Source: Paraburkholderia hiiakae (GTDB lineage Bacteria > Pseudomonadota > Gammaproteobacteria > Burkholderiales > Burkholderiaceae). From it: a stretch of DNA of 64,000 nt. The stretch's first letter is position 1; every line of letters starts with the position of its first letter. A model generated the notes under the pieces. The model was not told the origin of the DNA and made no database searches. It was given only the letters and a program-made list of their open reading frames with translations. The position numbers were made by a program, and so were the translations under genes. Where the stretch lies: NCBI RefSeq assembly GCF_904848665.1, contig NZ_CAJHCQ010000005.1:62001-126000 (forward strand), in the 5' to 3' direction. This document shows positions 1 to 7,173 of this stretch, piece after piece.

Positions 1-1269
1 CGCGCCATTGTGCGGCAGCGTGTCCATGCCGCCGCTTGCCATGGCCACCACGCGGTGCAGCACTTCCATCGGAATATGGGCTGCCTGCGCGCTCTTGATG
101 AAGAGATCGGACATGGCCGCGAGCGCGATGCTCATGCCGCCCGATGCCGACCCAGTGATACCCGCAAGCGCGCTCACCGAAACGGCGGCGTTGACGAGTG
201 GATTCGGAATGCTCTTGAGCGCATCGCTCACGACGATGAAGCCGGGCAGCGCCGCAATCACACCGCCGAAGCCGTATTCGGAGGCGGTATTCATCGAGGC
301 CAGCAGCGCCCCGCCCACGGCCGCCTTCGTGCCGTCCGCAAAGCGGTCTTTCACGCGGCCGAACGCCGTGACGATCACGAGCACGATGCCAGCGAGCAGC
401 GCACCCTGAACCGCCCAGATCGCCACGACCTGTTTGACCGTGGCCGTGACCGGCGTATGAATGCCGGGCAGCACTTCAGGCGGCACGGTTACGGTGTCGC
501 CGTACCAGATGGGAATCCAGTGCGTGAGCAGGAAGTTCGCCACACCCACCAGCACGAGCGGTGCGACGGCTAGCACCGGGTTGGGCAGGTGCTCGGTCTT
601 CACGTGTTCGGGTTCGTTCACGAGCGAGGTGCCGTAGCCTTCGCCCTTCGCCATCGCGCCGCGGCGGCGCCATTCGAGGTACGAGAGGCCCACCACGACG
701 ATGAAAAGCGAACCGATCACGCCAAGCGCGGGCGCGGCCCATGCCGTGGTCTTGAAGAACGTGGTCGGGATGATGTTCTGGATTTGCGGCGTGCCGGGCA
801 GCGAATCCATCGTGAACGAAAATGCGCCGAGCGCGATGGCGCCCGGCATGAGGCGCTTGGGAATATCGCTTTGGCGATAGAGTTCGGCGGCGAACGGGTA
901 GACGGCGAACACCACCACGAAGAGCGAAACGCCGCCGTAAGTGAGCAGCGCACACACGGCCACGATCACGGCGTTGGCGCGCGAGCGGCCGATATAGCGG
1001 ATGGCGGCGTGCACGATCGCTTCGGAGAATCCCGATAGTTCGATCACCTTGCCAAATACCGCGCCGAGCAGGAACACGGGAAAGTAGAGCTTGACGAAGC
1101 CCACCATCTTTTCCATGAAGATGCCGGAAAAGACGGGGGCGACAGCAGCGGGTTCGGTGAGGAGGACTGCGGCGAGCGCGGCGATGGGCGCGAACAGAAT
1201 CACGCTGTAGCCGCGATACGCGGCGAGCATGAGGAACGCGAGGGCGGCGAGAACGATAACAAACGACAT
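1..1269 (-). CDS. GntP-family permease (partial, C-terminus cut by window edge)
   Basis: The minus strand reads open from an ATG at 1269 to base 1, giving 423 residues; the C-terminus lies outside the window. The product is highly hydrophobic, with many predicted membrane helices starting at residue 2 (MSFVIVLAALAFLMLAAYRG). Stretches such as YGGVSLFVVVFAVYPFAAEL and PGTPQIQNIIP are typical of the GntP gluconate/organic-acid:H+ symporter family, usually about 440-470 residues, so perhaps only 20-50 residues are missing. It should sit in the inner membrane and import a sugar acid or small organic acid; the substrate cannot be told from the sequence. A GGAG lies 6 bases before the start. Its downstream neighbours are not visible. 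The family call is confident, the substrate unknown. Confidence 0.85.
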   Translation of the reverse strand, partial: MSFVIVLAALAFLMLAAYRGYSVILFAPIAALAAVLLTEPAAVAPVFSGIFMEKMVGFVKLYFPVFLLGAVFGKVIELSGFSEAIVHAAIRYIGRSRANAVIVAVCALLTYGGVSLFVVVFAVYPFAAELYRQSDIPKRLMPGAIALGAFSFTMDSLPGTPQIQNIIPTTFFKTTAWAAPALGVIGSLFIVVVGLSYLEWRRRGAMAKGEGYGTSLVNEPEHVKTEHLPNPVLAVAPLVLVGVANFLLTHWIPIWYGDTVTVPPEVLPGIHTPVTATVKQVVAIWAVQGALLAGIVLVIVTAFGRVKDRFADGTKAAVGGALLASMNTASEYGFGGVIAALPGFIVVSDALKSIPNPLVNAAVSVSALAGITGSASGGMSIALAAMSDLFIKSAQAAHIPMEVLHRVVAMASGGMDTLPHNGA

Positions 1270-1471
1270 GGGGTCTCCTGCGGATCGATCGTGTTGCGTG
1301 ATGCGGCTTGTCGCGTGTGCGATTGGCTTCGATGCTTTTTTAATGCGGCACGGCCATGGTGCGTCGCAGCGATTGTAGCGAATGGGTGTGTCTCGTTATT
1401 GCGAGCGTGGCCGCGCGGTCCTATCGTTGCGCAGAAGAGGAAGCCGGAATGAGCCGGTGAGGTGACAGTCG

Positions 1472-2101
1472 ATGAGTGGAATCGGTATGGGCTGGCAAAG
1501 CGCGGAGCCGCCGCGGCGCGCGCGGGCGGTGCAGACAGCGCGCCTTGCCGTGGCGCTTGCTTGCGTGAGCGTTTTCGCGGGCTTTTGGGCGGGCGCCGCA
1601 CCAGCGCAGTCGCAAACCGGAGCCTCCGCACCTGCCTCGAAGGCAGCGAACCCGCCGAACCCAGTGGATGCCCAACGCAAGAACTGGTACAACGATCCAT
1701 TCTTCGCGCTGTCGAACGCGATCAGCGCCTGCCCGCAACCGCTCGGCCCGCTGATGACGAAAGCCGAAGCCGACGACGACGCCCACTATCGCGTGGAGCG
1801 CGGCACGACGTGCTGGCTCGCGCACAAGTGCTCGAAGCCGAACTCGTATCTTTACGATCCGGACATTGCAGCGGCGATTCGTCAGCAACTGCAAGGCGAT
1901 GCCCTGTTTGCGGGCACGAGCATCTGGATCACTGTGCAGCGCCGTTTCGTCTACGCGGAAGGCTGCGTGGGTAGAGGCTTCGACAGCGCTGCGCTGGAGC
2001 GCAGGCTCGCCGCGATTCCCGACGTCGAGCAGGTCTTCGTGCGCGTGAGTTCGAACCCGCAGGGCGCGCTGCCTTACAAGACGCTCTCCACCGCGCCCTG
2101 A
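1472..2101 (+). CDS. Exported hypothetical protein, BON-like C-terminal fold possible
   Basis: A 209-residue protein. Residues about 1-46 look like a long signal peptide or signal anchor (arginines, then a hydrophobic stretch LAVALACVSVFAGFWAG, then APAQS). Next come a Pro/Ala-rich linker and a compact domain with four cysteines (ACPQP, TTCWLAHKCSKP, GCVGRG), suggesting an oxidised periplasmic protein. The C-terminal part (an IAAAIRQQL helix, then strands ending VEQVFVRVS) resembles the alpha-beta pattern of BON domains, but this is an impression only. The start was chosen because it directly precedes the signal sequence. It is divergent from the GntP permease with about 200 bases between. 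Function unknown. Confidence 0.75.
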   Translation: MSGIGMGWQSAEPPRRARAVQTARLAVALACVSVFAGFWAGAAPAQSQTGASAPASKAANPPNPVDAQRKNWYNDPFFALSNAISACPQPLGPLMTKAEADDDAHYRVERGTTCWLAHKCSKPNSYLYDPDIAAAIRQQLQGDALFAGTSIWITVQRRFVYAEGCVGRGFDSAALERRLAAIPDVEQVFVRVSSNPQGALPYKTLSTAP

Positions 2102-2198
2102 GCGCGCACAGGCTGCGCTCGCGGCGTCGCATCGCACATGGCTCGCGGCATGGCACAATCGCAACGTCGAAAAACTAGAAGCCCATAGGGTGCTCCAA

Positions 2199-2480
2199 AT
2201 GACTCGTCCAGGTTCGTCGTCGTTCCGTTTGCGCAGATTGCCGTTCGCGGCATGCGCGTTGACCTTGATCGCAGGGCTTGCTGCGTGCAGCAGCGGGCCG
2301 CCGCTGTTCCTGTCGGACGGCCGTCCGACGATCCAGGTCCAATGCCCGGCCTCGGGCGATCGCGATTCTTGCGCGCAGCAGGCGCGTGCCCGTTGCGCCG
2401 GCGCGGGTTACGACACAGTGACGACATCGACCGACAGCGGCAACTACACGCTCGTGTTCGCCTGCCGCAAGGCCCAATAA
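2199..2480 (+). CDS. Small putative lipoprotein
   Basis: A 93-residue protein starting at an ATG, with a GTG three codons upstream (2190) as alternative. The N-terminus has arginines, a hydrophobic core (FAACALTLIAG) and a lipobox LAAC, so Cys31 or so should be lipidated and the protein anchored in the outer membrane. The mature part is about 65 residues, with four further cysteines (VQCPASGDRDSCAQQARARC and VFAC) that could form two disulfides. No known domain is recognised. It follows the exported protein at 1472-2101 after about 100 bases in the same direction and converges with the LuxR-type regulator. Its role is unknown. Confidence 0.75.
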   Translation: MTRPGSSSFRLRRLPFAACALTLIAGLAACSSGPPLFLSDGRPTIQVQCPASGDRDSCAQQARARCAGAGYDTVTTSTDSGNYTLVFACRKAQ

Positions 2481-2495
2481 GCCTCGCGTGCGCCA

Positions 2496-3758
2496 CTAGC
2501 CCTCGGCGGCGGCGCCTGCGCCACGCGCCGGCAGATTCAGCAAAAGGCGCAGCAGGTCAGGCTGGCGGCGCGTCGCCGTCTTCTGAAAGATCGACTGCAA
2601 TTGTTTGCGCACGGTGTCGTGCTGCACGCCCACGTGTGTGGCGATTTCCTTTTGCGTGAGACCCTCCGCGAGCAACAACGCAATACGGCATTCGGCCGGC
2701 GAGAGGTCGAAGGCCGTGGCGAGCACTCGCTCGTCGACTAGCGGCGCGGAACGCGGATGATAGAAGGTCAGCGCCGCGAAGGCGCGCAATTCCGAGGCCG
2801 AGGCGTCGTCGGCCGTAACCACGTTGTAGAACGCATAAAGCACCTCCTGCTGGCTCGTAGCGAGCTTCGCCGAGGCTTGCGCGCGACCCGGCTCGCCATG
2901 GGTTTGGCTATGCGGGTCCGTTGAGGCGGCGCCGTCAGGCGCATCCGCCGCGACCGTGCCGTCGACAGCGCCTACGATGCGCAACGCGCGAAAGCGCGCC
3001 GCCGCCGCCCGCGCGCCGCTCGCCCGGCTACGCAGCCTGGCCTCGCTCACAGCGATGTCCTCGAGCAGACGCGTGTGATGGGGCGCCGCGAGCGTGAGCC
3101 GCCGCCCGCGCACCCGCACGAGCGAGGTCGCTTTCAGGAGCCGCTGCGCGGGCTCGTTGCTGTGGAGCACCTCGCCCAGCGCGCTCACGAGCATCGCTGG
3201 CGGGCGTGAGCGGTTTGCAAGCGTGTCGGCGTTCAAGGCAAAGCGGCGTGCGTAAAGGCGCACCGCGCGCACGAGATGCGGCGTGAGCCGCTCGAGCAGT
3301 TCGCGATGCTCGGCGACGAGCGGCCCGGCCACGGCGCCCGCGCGCAACGCGAGCATGACCGTGAGTCCGTGCTGTTCGATCAGCTTGCACAGCGCCACGC
3401 AGCGATGGCCTTCCTCAAGCGGACAGAGTTCGAAGCCGGCTGCATAGTCGTCTTGCGCGCAGTCGAACTCCACGCCGCAATGCAGCCACTTGCCTGCCGG
3501 GAAAGCACGCAGCCACGCAAGGCGTGCGTCGTCGCGATAGAGCGGCCGAATGCGCTCCAGCGGTTCCGCGCCGGAGAGTGCGAAACCGTCGCTCCAGGAA
3601 AAAAGATCGCGCTGCCGGTCAAAGGCAAACAGATGAATCGACGCCATGCCCGTCGTTTCGCGCAATTGCGCGCAAAAATCCTTCCAGGCGCAAGGATTAT
3701 CGAGTGTGTCGTAAATAACGTGCAGCAGGCGATCGTATTGTGATTCGTTTGTTCTCAC
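2496..3758 (-). CDS. LuxR-type HTH transcriptional regulator
   Basis: A cytoplasmic DNA-binding regulator of about 420 residues. The last 65 residues hold a clear LuxR/GerE helix-turn-helix (LSPAECRIALLLAEGLTQKE, then IATHVGVQHDTVRKQLQSIF). The N-terminal two thirds have no receiver or recognisable PAS motif, but the YDRLLHVIYDTLDNPCAWKDF opening is common in large stand-alone LuxR proteins of Burkholderiales. The start is uncertain. The GTG at 3758 is placed just before this conserved opening, but ATG at 3816 and a TTG at 3848 preceded by GGGGG would lengthen it by 20-30 residues. It has no sensor kinase neighbour and is convergent with the small lipoprotein gene. Its target and ligand are unknown. 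Confidence 0.85.
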   Translation of the reverse strand: MRTNESQYDRLLHVIYDTLDNPCAWKDFCAQLRETTGMASIHLFAFDRQRDLFSWSDGFALSGAEPLERIRPLYRDDARLAWLRAFPAGKWLHCGVEFDCAQDDYAAGFELCPLEEGHRCVALCKLIEQHGLTVMLALRAGAVAGPLVAEHRELLERLTPHLVRAVRLYARRFALNADTLANRSRPPAMLVSALGEVLHSNEPAQRLLKATSLVRVRGRRLTLAAPHHTRLLEDIAVSEARLRSRASGARAAAARFRALRIVGAVDGTVAADAPDGAASTDPHSQTHGEPGRAQASAKLATSQQEVLYAFYNVVTADDASASELRAFAALTFYHPRSAPLVDERVLATAFDLSPAECRIALLLAEGLTQKEIATHVGVQHDTVRKQLQSIFQKTATRRQPDLLRLLLNLPARGAGAAAEG

Positions 3759-4141
3759 GCCATTCTCGTTGTTCGTATTGTGAAAGGCCGTCTGCAGCAA
3801 AAATGCGCTCCGCATAGCGTTCCACAATTGAGGAATATACAGATGCAATAGCCCCCGTTAATCTGGTTTCCGATATGGATGCGGATACAACCGTAGCGTG
3901 GACGAGTGGCCTTTGAAATTCCGTGCGGTATCCAACGGATAGCCGGGCGCGCTGACCTTATTCTGGTCTGACGGTACGAACAAAGCCGTAAATCCGCTGC
4001 GGCGTGCATTTAGCACGGCCGGAAGACGCGATTACCAAATTCGCCGATTATCCGCTGCGTGCGGAAAAGCGGCGATGCGACGAAAGTGAGTGCGCGCTAT
4101 TTGCGCGAGCTCGATAAAACTTGTCATTACCGGGGGCAGCG
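3759..4141. other. Intergenic region between LuxR-type gene and 4142 gene
   Basis: About 380 bases without a convincing gene. The left part may belong to the LuxR-type coding sequence if an upstream start is used (ATG 3816 or TTG 3848). The stretch 3840-4020 is visibly less GC-rich than the flanks and probably carries the divergent promoters. I see no clear -35/-10 pair, repeat or RNA gene. Confidence 0.4.
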
Positions 4142-4369
4142 ATGAATCATCACCAACTCGAAAAGGACATTGAGCATCTCGAACACATCATCGGGCGGCT
4201 CTCGGGGCGCGACCGTATTCCACTGTCGTATTGGCGCGGCCGGCTCGAGTCCGTTTCCAGCGCGAACCTCGTGCCTTCGCAGATGCAGCGCGTGAAACGG
4301 CTCAACGAAGCGCTGCGTGCGCTCGAAAGCCGCCTGTCGCACGAATCGCTGCAGCAACGCGAGCGCTAA
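4142..4369 (+). CDS. Small hypothetical protein, helical
   Basis: A 75-residue soluble protein starting at an ATG with GGGGG 5 bases upstream; an in-frame start at 4121 has no ribosome site. It is rich in charged residues and predicted to be two or three helices (HHQLEKDIEHLEHIIGRLSG and VKRLNEALRALESRLS), with heptad-like leucines that suggest a short coiled coil. I recognise no family. It lies 105 bases before the H-NS-like gene in the same direction, with no terminator seen between them, so cotranscription is possible. Its spacing and codon use look like a real gene. Confidence 0.65.
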   Translation: MNHHQLEKDIEHLEHIIGRLSGRDRIPLSYWRGRLESVSSANLVPSQMQRVKRLNEALRALESRLSHESLQQRER

Positions 4370-4474
4370 CGCCAACGTTTGCGGCAGTTTTGTAAAAAAG
4401 CACCCCTTCGCAGTCGCTCGGGCTCCAAACCGGTCACAATGGCGTTCTCGTGACCGAACCGGAGATGACGTTTC

Positions 4475-4768
4475 ATGCCGAGCTACAAGCAACTGACCGC
4501 CCAGCTGGAGAAGCTCCATAAGGAAGTGGCTGCGGCGCGTGAAAAGGAAATTGACCTGGCGATCGCCGAGATCAAGGAAAAGATCGCGCAGTACGACATC
4601 ACCGCGGAAGAGCTGGGGTTCACGAGCCGCCGCGCAGGCCCCGCGCGCAAGAAGGCGCTGCAGGCCCGCTACATGAACCCGAAGACCGGCGAGACCTGGA
4701 GTGGCCGTGGCCGCGCGCCGGGCTGGCTGGCGGGCAAGAACCGCGAACGATTCCTCATCAAGGAATAA
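4475..4768 (+). CDS. H-NS family nucleoid-associated protein
   Basis: A 97-residue H-NS-like DNA-binding protein that compacts and silences AT-rich DNA. Residues 1-40 are a charged coiled coil (LTAQLEKLHKEVAAAREKEI) for oligomerisation. The C-terminus carries the family's DNA-binding loop: YMNPKTGETWSGRGRAPGWL at about residues 67-86, whose W-GRGR-PGW core inserts into the minor groove. Length and layout match the short H-NS proteins that occur in many copies in Burkholderia. The start ATG is preceded by GGAG. It stands alone before a 567-base gap. Which genes it represses cannot be seen here. Confidence 0.95.
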   Translation: MPSYKQLTAQLEKLHKEVAAAREKEIDLAIAEIKEKIAQYDITAEELGFTSRRAGPARKKALQARYMNPKTGETWSGRGRAPGWLAGKNRERFLIKE

Positions 4769-5335
4769 CGGGCCGATTCTCGCCGGGCCGATATGCCGGG
4801 ATGCGCGAAGTACCCGGCGTGAGAGCAGCACCCTTCAAGCCTCCCGAAAAAGCTCACCTCACCCCCTGTGCCGCGCGCGAGTGGCATGCCGCAATGAGCA
4901 GGATCCGGGCGTTCACGCGGTGGGTGCGCGTCTGACGCGAAAGGAAATTTTCGCGAAAATGTGGGGCGTCTCGCGAGCGTGCCGGGTGCATGCGGCTGTC
5001 GACGGGGTGCTCGCACCGAGGTCCTGTAAAAGCTCACCTTTGGCAAAGCGGCGTCAACCTGTGCGTCCAAGCCGTTCGTACCCCATCAAACCTTTAGTCG
5101 ACGGGACGAATGCCGTGTATCATTCGGTCCCGGCGCCTTTTCGCTTTTTTTGCGCGGGCATCCCCGGGACATTCCCGATCGCTCGTGCTATTTGCCGCGC
5201 GTAACGGTCCGCACAGGGCCGCCGCATGTGCGCGAGGCGTTACTTGAAAACGCGCCCGCAAGCGCCGCCGCGCTCGCCGCAACCCTCGCCGCGCGGCCCG
5301 GTTGCCCGAATTCATCTGTGATACCCGCCCTATCC
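4769..5335. other. 567-base intergenic region with hairpin before prfC
   Basis: No convincing protein gene lies between the H-NS-like gene and prfC. The prfC frame stays open upstream to 5150, but that extension has no family similarity. Two structures stand out: a perfect 14-base palindrome ATTTTCGCGAAAAT at 4947-4960, and a hairpin at 5102-5132 followed by T-runs (listed separately). The size of the gap and the hairpin leave room for a small RNA or a structured leader of prfC. Confidence 0.5.
5102..5151 (+). terminator. Terminator-like hairpin plus T-runs upstream of prfC
   Basis: CGGGAC-GAATG at 5102-5112 pairs with CATTC-GGTCCCG at 5121-5132 (one bulged G) around an 8-base loop. It is followed by CCTTTT and then seven T in GCTTTTTTTG. 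This has the shape of an intrinsic terminator. It is 334 bases downstream of the H-NS-like stop and about 185 bases upstream of prfC, so it could end an unannotated RNA or act as a leader attenuator. Confidence 0.45.
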
Positions 5336-6937
5336 ATGTCAGTAGCCGAACTCAGACGCCGCCGCACGTTCGCGGTCATTTCTCACCCGGACGCGGGCAA
5401 GACCACGCTCACCGAAAAACTGCTGCTGTTTTCGGGCGCGATTCAGATCGCCGGTACCGTGAAGGGCAAGAAGAGTGGCCGCTTCGCGACCTCCGACTGG
5501 ATGGAGATCGAAAAGCAGCGTGGCATTTCGGTCGCCAGCTCGGTCATGCAGTTCGAGTACGGCGACGCCGTCATCAATCTGCTCGACACCCCGGGTCACG
5601 AGGACTTCTCGGAAGATACCTATCGTGTGCTGACAGCCGTGGACGCGGCCGTGATGGTGATCGACGGCGCGAACGGCGTGGAAGCGCAGACGCTCAAGCT
5701 GCTCGAAGTCTGCCGCAGCCGCAAGACGCCCATTCTCACGTTCATCAACAAGCTCGACCGCGAAGTGCGCGAGCCGCTCGACCTGCTCGACGAAATCGAA
5801 CAGCACCTGGGTGTGGCCGCCGTGCCGTTCACCTGGCCCATCGGCATGGGCAAGGAGTTCCAGGGCGTGTACGACATCCAGCGCGATCAGGTGCGCGTGT
5901 TCCGCGCGGGCCAGGAGTCGCTTGGCGGCGCGGTGGAAACGCTGCAAAACATCGGCGAAGAAGAAGGCGAAGCGCGTTTCGGTTATCACTGGAAGCGCAC
6001 CAAGGAAGAAGTCGAGCTGATCACCGGTGCGACGCCCACCTTCGATCGCGACGCCTTCCTCGCGGGCGAGCAGTCGCCGGTGCTGTTCGGCTCGGCGATC
6101 AACAACTTCGGCGTGAAGGAAATTCTCGACGCCCTGGTCGATCTCGCGCCGCCGCCGTCGCCGCGCATGGCCGTGCAGCGTCCGGTCTCGCCCGACGAGC
6201 CGAAGTTCACGGGCGTCGTATTCAAGGTGCAGGCCAACATGGACCTCGCGCACCGCGACCGGGTGGCGTTTATCCGCGTGTGCTCGGGTCATTTCGAACG
6301 CGGCATGCAGTTGAAGGTGACGCGCAACAACAAGACCTTCCGCGCGAACAACGTGGTGAGCTTCCTGTCGCAGCGGCGTGAAACCGTGGCCGAGGCGTAT
6401 CCTGGCGACATCATCGGTATTCCTAACCATGGCACGTTGAGCCTCGGCGACACGCTCACCGAAGGCGAAGACCTGCAATTCACGGGTCTGCCGTTCTTCG
6501 CGCCGGAAATCTTCCAGACGATCGAAGTGGTCGATCCGATGCGCGCGAAGCAACTTGGAGAAGCGCTCAAGCAGCTTGGCGAAGAGGGCGCGATTCAGGT
6601 GTTCCGCCCGATCCACGGCGGCGCAACGATTCTGGGCGCGGTTGGCCAACTGCAGTTCGAAGTGGTGTCGCACCGCCTCTCGGCCGAGTACAAGGTTGCC
6701 GTGCGCCTGATGCCCGCGCGCTATCGCCTCTCGCGCTGGGTGACCTGCGACGATCCCACCGAACTGCGCCGCTTCACCGATTCGTACGAGGCCCGCATGG
6801 CCTACGACGCATCGAACGCGCCGACGTATCTCGCCTCGCACGTTTCCGAAATCGAGGTCGCGCAAAAAGCCTGGCCGAAGATCGTGTTCAACGAGTTGCG
6901 CGAGCATTCGGGCGCGCCGTTCCGTAAGTCGATGTAA
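5336..6937 (+). CDS. prfC: Peptide chain release factor 3
   Basis: RF3 is a cytoplasmic translational GTPase that removes RF1/RF2 from the ribosome after termination. The 533-residue protein has the full GTPase set: SHPDAGKTTLTE (P-loop, residues 16-27), DTPGHEDFSEDTY (G3), NKLD (G4). EF-G-like domains II and III follow, including GHFERGMQLKV and LQFEVVSHRLSAEYKV. Length agrees with the usual about 530 residues. The start at 5336 gives the family N-terminus MSVAELRRRRTFAVISHPDA; an open in-frame extension to 5150 is ignored. It is a single gene with its own terminator just after the stop. Confidence 0.97.
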   Translation: MSVAELRRRRTFAVISHPDAGKTTLTEKLLLFSGAIQIAGTVKGKKSGRFATSDWMEIEKQRGISVASSVMQFEYGDAVINLLDTPGHEDFSEDTYRVLTAVDAAVMVIDGANGVEAQTLKLLEVCRSRKTPILTFINKLDREVREPLDLLDEIEQHLGVAAVPFTWPIGMGKEFQGVYDIQRDQVRVFRAGQESLGGAVETLQNIGEEEGEARFGYHWKRTKEEVELITGATPTFDRDAFLAGEQSPVLFGSAINNFGVKEILDALVDLAPPPSPRMAVQRPVSPDEPKFTGVVFKVQANMDLAHRDRVAFIRVCSGHFERGMQLKVTRNNKTFRANNVVSFLSQRRETVAEAYPGDIIGIPNHGTLSLGDTLTEGEDLQFTGLPFFAPEIFQTIEVVDPMRAKQLGEALKQLGEEGAIQVFRPIHGGATILGAVGQLQFEVVSHRLSAEYKVAVRLMPARYRLSRWVTCDDPTELRRFTDSYEARMAYDASNAPTYLASHVSEIEVAQKAWPKIVFNELREHSGAPFRKSM

Positions 6938-6965
6938 AACACGCGGCGCGCTCGCGCCGCGTTTT
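6936..6965 (+). terminator. Rho-independent terminator of prfC
   Basis: CGCGGCGC at 6942-6949 pairs with GCGCCGCG at 6954-6961 around a 4-base loop. AAAA before and TTTT after (6962-6965) extend it. It begins at the prfC stop codon. Confidence 0.75.
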
Positions 6966-7173
6966 CAAACAAGCGAAGTTCCTTCTCGCGCATCGTGGTG
7001 TCACACGCCCAAGGGGCGTGCGACGCCATGCCGCCGCATCTGCGCTCACACGCGCCGGGCGAAAAACGCGCATCGCCTGCGCGCTTGCCCTATCCTCTTC
7101 TCGTAGCGATAAAAGACGACAAACCGGCGTTCGCCTGTAGGGCAAGCGCCTGTCCGACCGACGAGGAGTCCCT

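Noticed and set aside
4947..4960. ATTTTCGCGAAAAT palindrome as an operator
   Set aside because: Perfect but isolated, with no promoter boxes around it; kept only as a note in the intergenic entry.
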